This document shows, piece after piece, positions 5,435 through 7,436 of a stretch of DNA of 7,436 bases. Position 1 is the first letter of the stretch, and the number at the start of each line of letters is the position of its first letter. The position numbers and the translations under genes are program-made. The stretch is taken from NCBI GenBank assembly GCA_017610545.1, contig JAFCBV010000070.1, positions 1 through 7,436 on the forward strand, read 5' to 3'. The stretch is from Candidatus Nanohalarchaeota archaeon (lineage in GTDB: Archaea > EX4484-52 > B79-G9). The notes below the pieces were generated by a model. It was not told the DNA's origin. It was given only the letters and a program-made list of their open reading frames with translations, and made no database searches.

Positions 5435-6487
5435 ATGAAAAACCACAAACTATTTGCCAAGGCGCACACTTTCCTGTCTCTACTAAAGAAAGAAGATAAA
5501 GTCGCAGTCATACACCACACAGACGCTGACGGCGTGTGCTCGGGTGTGCTTGCTGCAAGGGCTGTTGAGAATTTTCGTGAAAAAAAGGTTGATTTTTCTT
5601 TTTGCCAAAATGATGGTGAAACAAGCATAACTAAGGAGACTGTCAAAATCCTGCGCGAAAAGGGCATAAACAAAGTCATAATAACAGATCTTGCAGTTGA
5701 CGAAACTCCTGCCACAATCAGGGCGCTTGAGAAATTTGCAGATATTCTGATAATTGACCACCACATAAAGCAAAAAGACCTTTCAAGCGAAAAAACAACT
5801 ATTATCAAGGCAGAAGATGTCTCGAACATTGAGCCCTCGCAATACCCTGCAACAAAACTCACATACGACATATTCTTTGAGATTCTTGGCGAGCGCCCGG
5901 CATGGATTGCTGCTGTTGGGATAATCGGGGACTATGCAGGCAAGACATGGACTGATTTTATTGAAAGTGTTGAGGAAAGCGGAGTGCAACTCAAAGACCT
6001 GAAGGATGCCGAGGCGCTTATTGCCTATGCGCGAGCCGCTGCAGGTACAGAAGGAGTCCAAAAAGCGTTTGAAATATTTTATCCTGCCCTGAATGTGAGA
6101 ACTATTCTTGAAAGCCCGCTTTCGAAATACAAATCTGCTGTTGAAAAAGAGATTCACCACCATATTGCAGAGCATATAGGCAATGCGGTGTTTAAAGATG
6201 ATGTTGTGCTCTATGAGTTTGAGTCAAAATACAACATAAAATCGCGCCTCTCAAACCGGCTTTCACAAGAGCTTTACCCAAACAAGACGGTTCTTGTGCT
6301 CCAAAAGGGAAAAGAGCGGGTTGATATTTCGGCAAGGCGCCAGGACATGAAAAAATCGATGGCATCTCTTGTGAGGTGTGCGATTTCAGGCATCCCAAAA
6401 TCCCTTGGCGGAGGGCATGCACCCGCAGCAGGCGGATATTTTCCAATAAAACATCTTGAAAAAGTAAAAAAGAAGCTTATTTCTTAA
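5435..6487 (+). CDS. DHH-family phosphoesterase, RecJ/NrnA-like
   Basis: A 350-residue DHH phosphoesterase. The DHH domain shows HHTDADG (27-33), IITDLAVDE (82-90; D85), IIDHH (106-110, the motif that names the family) and IIGDYAGK (163-170; D166), which together bind two metal ions, usually Mn. The C-terminal DHHA1 domain carries GGGHAPAAGGYF (325-336), the substrate-binding glycine-rich loop. Relatives include RecJ exonuclease, archaeal RecJ-like GINS-associated nucleases and NrnA-type oligoribonucleases/pAp phosphatases. At 350 residues, with no extra OB-fold or CDC45-like insert evident, it is nearer the short form, so degradation of short RNA/DNA or pAp is a reasonable guess but unproven. 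It is the last gene of the NAD-kinase/MBL operon. No convincing Shine-Dalgarno sequence precedes it; AGGG 13 bases upstream is too distant. Its 3' end overlaps the convergent regulator gene by 11 bases. Confidence 0.92.
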   Translation: MKNHKLFAKAHTFLSLLKKEDKVAVIHHTDADGVCSGVLAARAVENFREKKVDFSFCQNDGETSITKETVKILREKGINKVIITDLAVDETPATIRALEKFADILIIDHHIKQKDLSSEKTTIIKAEDVSNIEPSQYPATKLTYDIFFEILGERPAWIAAVGIIGDYAGKTWTDFIESVEESGVQLKDLKDAEALIAYARAAAGTEGVQKAFEIFYPALNVRTILESPLSKYKSAVEKEIHHHIAEHIGNAVFKDDVVLYEFESKYNIKSRLSNRLSQELYPNKTVLVLQKGKERVDISARRQDMKKSMASLVRCAISGIPKSLGGGHAPAAGGYFPIKHLEKVKKKLIS

Positions 6488-6492
6488 GCTTC
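6466..6492 (-). terminator. hairpin plus T-tract at the overlapping convergent 3' ends
   Basis: GAAGCTTA (6472-6479) and TAAGCTTC (6485-6492) form a perfect 8-bp stem around a five-base loop. Both stop codons fall inside: TAA of the DHH gene at 6485-6487 and, on the minus strand, TAA of the regulator at 6479-6477. Reading the minus strand, the hairpin is followed at once by six T's (6471-6466) and, after two bases, more T's, so it looks like an intrinsic terminator for the regulator. No T tract follows it on the plus strand. Archaeal termination relies mainly on the T-run, so the stem may be secondary. Confidence 0.5.
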
Positions 6493-6701
6493 ACAATCTT
6501 GAGCTTGATGCCGTATTTTGTGAAATCCGCGTATTCTGTAAATATTTTCGGATGGCTGATAACAATTCTTCTTGTAGTCTCTGAATGGAGCCCTGCCTGC
6601 CTTGCAAGCTCCCTCACCCACAATCCACCAGGAGTTCTCTGGAGAATTGACACGAGTTTTGCGAGCCGTCTTGCCTCCATTGTTGTGTCTTTTTTGCGCA
6701 T
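6477..6701 (-). CDS. small winged-helix DNA-binding protein, probably autoregulated
   Basis: A 74-residue basic protein. A helix (MEARRLAKLVSILQR, 8-22) is followed by a helix-turn-helix, LWVRELARQAG (27-37) then LHSETTRRIVISH (38-50), and a strand pair near the end (ADFTKYGIKLKIVKLKK, 58-74) that would form the wing. This is the size and shape of a minimal archaeal transcription regulator; its targets are unknown. An in-frame ATG at 6728 would give 83 residues, but it lies inside the TATA box (6727-6733), so I chose ATG 6701, about 29 bases from the box centre, giving a nearly leaderless mRNA; ATG 6680 is possible. A 7-2-7 inverted repeat at 6712-6727 between TATA box and start suggests autorepression. 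It converges with the DHH gene and diverges from the Nog1 gene. Confidence 0.8.
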   Translation of the reverse strand: MRKKDTTMEARRLAKLVSILQRTPGGLWVRELARQAGLHSETTRRIVISHPKIFTEYADFTKYGIKLKIVKLKK

Positions 6702-6711
6702 AGAGTGATAT

Positions 6712-6727
6712 TGTGTCAGATGACACA
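6712..6727 (-). promoter_or_regulatory. operator-like inverted repeat in the regulator promoter
   Basis: TGTGTCA (6712-6718), two bases, then TGACACA (6721-6727) form a perfect 7-2-7 inverted repeat. On the minus strand it begins at the downstream edge of the TATA box and ends about ten bases before the start codon, so a bound dimer would block polymerase recruitment. The best candidate ligand is the HTH protein encoded directly downstream. Binding is inferred. Confidence 0.6.
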
Positions 6728-6733
6728 TATAAA
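6727..6733 (-). promoter_or_regulatory. TATA box of the small winged-helix regulator
   Basis: The minus strand reads TTTATAT, centred about 29 bases upstream of the ATG at 6701. It overlaps the upstream in-frame ATG at 6728, which argues against that start, and touches the inverted repeat at 6712-6727. Confidence 0.55.
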
Positions 6734-6778
6734 GGTTTTGGAGATACGTGTGGCTAAAAGAAGTGGTTTTTAGATAAG

Positions 6779-6788
6779 CTTATTTATT
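6779..6788 (+). promoter_or_regulatory. candidate TATA box of the Nog1-family gene
   Basis: CTTATTTATT is centred about 27 bases upstream of the ATG at 6811, so transcription would begin at or next to the start codon (leaderless). No Shine-Dalgarno sequence lies before the ATG, which agrees with that. Confidence 0.45.
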
Positions 6789-6810
6789 CCTAGAAACAGA
6801 AACAATCTCT

Positions 6811-7436
6811 ATGTTCCACAAAATGACACACATAATGAGTGAGACTGAGCTTCTTGACTCCGCCTTTCTGCGCGCAAAGGCTGTTAAATTGCCTTATGAC
6901 CCTAAAAGGAGCAAAAAAAGTGCAGGGAAACTTATTGAAAAAACAAAAGTTATTGTCTTTGCAGAGGTCATAAAAAAGCACTTTGACAAGATAAACAAGA
7001 TGATGCCGTCCTTTGAGCTTCTGCCGCCGTTCTACCGCGACCTCGCTGAAATCGCGGTCAAAAAGGATGATTTTAAGAAATCGCTCAACTCCGTCCGCTG
7101 GGCTGATAAGAAAATACGCGCACTTGGCGGCTCCTGCAGGAGAAAAATGTCAAAAACAACGCCTGAAAAGGCGGTTGTGTTTCGTAAGCAATTTTTCGGC
7201 AGGGCGTCATCTGTAGTAAACGATATTAGAAAAGACCTCGTCATACTTGAGACTTCGAGAAAAAAACTTCGGCGACTGCCGCGCCTGTTGCCGCTTCCGA
7301 CTTTTGTACTCGCTGGCGCGCCCAATGCCGGAAAATCTTCTGTTTTGCAGGCACTGACTGGCGCAAAGCCTGAAATACAGCCATACCCATTCACCACAAA
7401 AGGGCTTCTTCTCGGCTATATTGACAAACAGGTGCA
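6811..7436 (+). CDS. nog1: Nog1-family ribosome-assembly GTPase (partial, 3' end outside window)
   Basis: The frame is open from ATG 6811 to the window end (208 codons visible). An N-terminal helical region (1-160) includes ETELLDSAFLRA (11-22), matching the 'ELLD-x-AF' opening of Nog1 proteins. The GTPase domain follows: the P-loop GAPNAGKSS (169-177; K175, S176) and the G2 region EIQPYPFTTKG (188-198), whose 'YPFTT' is typical of the Obg/Nog1 group. The eukaryotic relative acts in large-subunit (60S) assembly, and the archaeal protein is presumed to do the same for 50S. Later G motifs and the C-terminal domain lie beyond the window. I chose 6811 over ATGs at 6823 and 6835 because the family alignment reaches almost to residue 1 and the TATA box spacing fits. 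It diverges from the small winged-helix gene. Confidence 0.88.
   Translation, partial: MFHKMTHIMSETELLDSAFLRAKAVKLPYDPKRSKKSAGKLIEKTKVIVFAEVIKKHFDKINKMMPSFELLPPFYRDLAEIAVKKDDFKKSLNSVRWADKKIRALGGSCRRKMSKTTPEKAVVFRKQFFGRASSVVNDIRKDLVILETSRKKLRRLPRLLPLPTFVLAGAPNAGKSSVLQALTGAKPEIQPYPFTTKGLLLGYIDKQV

Noticed and set aside
5416..5871. 151-codon minus-strand open frame
   Set aside because: It is antisense to the DHH phosphoesterase, including the DHH motif codons, and has no domain features of its own.
6702..6728. Longer start (ATG 6728) for the winged-helix regulator
   Set aside because: That ATG lies inside the TATA box and upstream of the operator-like repeat, so it would not be on the mRNA made from this promoter.
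7032..7397. 121-codon minus-strand open frame
   Set aside because: It lies antisense to the Nog1 GTPase gene, whose P-loop and G2 motifs establish the plus strand as coding.

Overview
The window looks archaeal. It has AT-rich TATA-like boxes placed about 22-33 bases before start codons, several starts with little or no leader, a Nog1-type GTPase, an AmrS-type radical SAM protein, a DHH phosphoesterase, and several small conserved-looking proteins of a kind I associate with DPANN and related archaea. That lineage guess is an inference; the sequence alone does not fix it.

Layout, left to right. Bases 1-540 (+) are the 3' end of a beta-rich, probably extracytoplasmic protein. A small four-helix membrane protein (-) and a SecB-like protein (+) diverge from one TATA box near 957. 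The SecB-like gene converges with, and exactly abuts, a two-gene minus-strand operon. That operon runs from an unrecognised 147-residue protein (2352-2795) to a secreted or membrane-anchored protein with a cytoplasmic winged helix (1412-2350). Bases 2796-3184 hold no credible gene. They contain a promoter region with direct and inverted repeats, then a dense series of perfect hairpins (2919-3177), possibly the remains of a small mobile element or a structured RNA.

A minus-strand radical SAM gene (amrS, 3185-4054) ends beside the hairpins and lacks the C-terminal Cys-rich tail I would expect. Divergent from it, over about 50 bases with a shared TATA-like box, is a tight plus-strand operon: NAD-kinase-like protein, MBL-fold hydrolase (4-base ATGA overlap) and DHH phosphoesterase (8-base gap). 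The operon converges with a small winged-helix regulator (6477-6701, -). Their 3' ends overlap by 11 bases inside a perfect hairpin followed, on the minus strand, by six T's. The regulator's promoter carries a 7-2-7 inverted repeat directly downstream of its TATA box, as expected for autorepression. Finally a Nog1-family GTPase gene (6811 to the window end, +) is cut by the window edge just after its G2 region.

Functional themes: nucleotide and cofactor metabolism (NAD kinase, DHH phosphoesterase, MBL hydrolase), ribosome assembly (Nog1), protein handling or export (SecB-like), and two DNA-binding regulators, one of them membrane-tethered.
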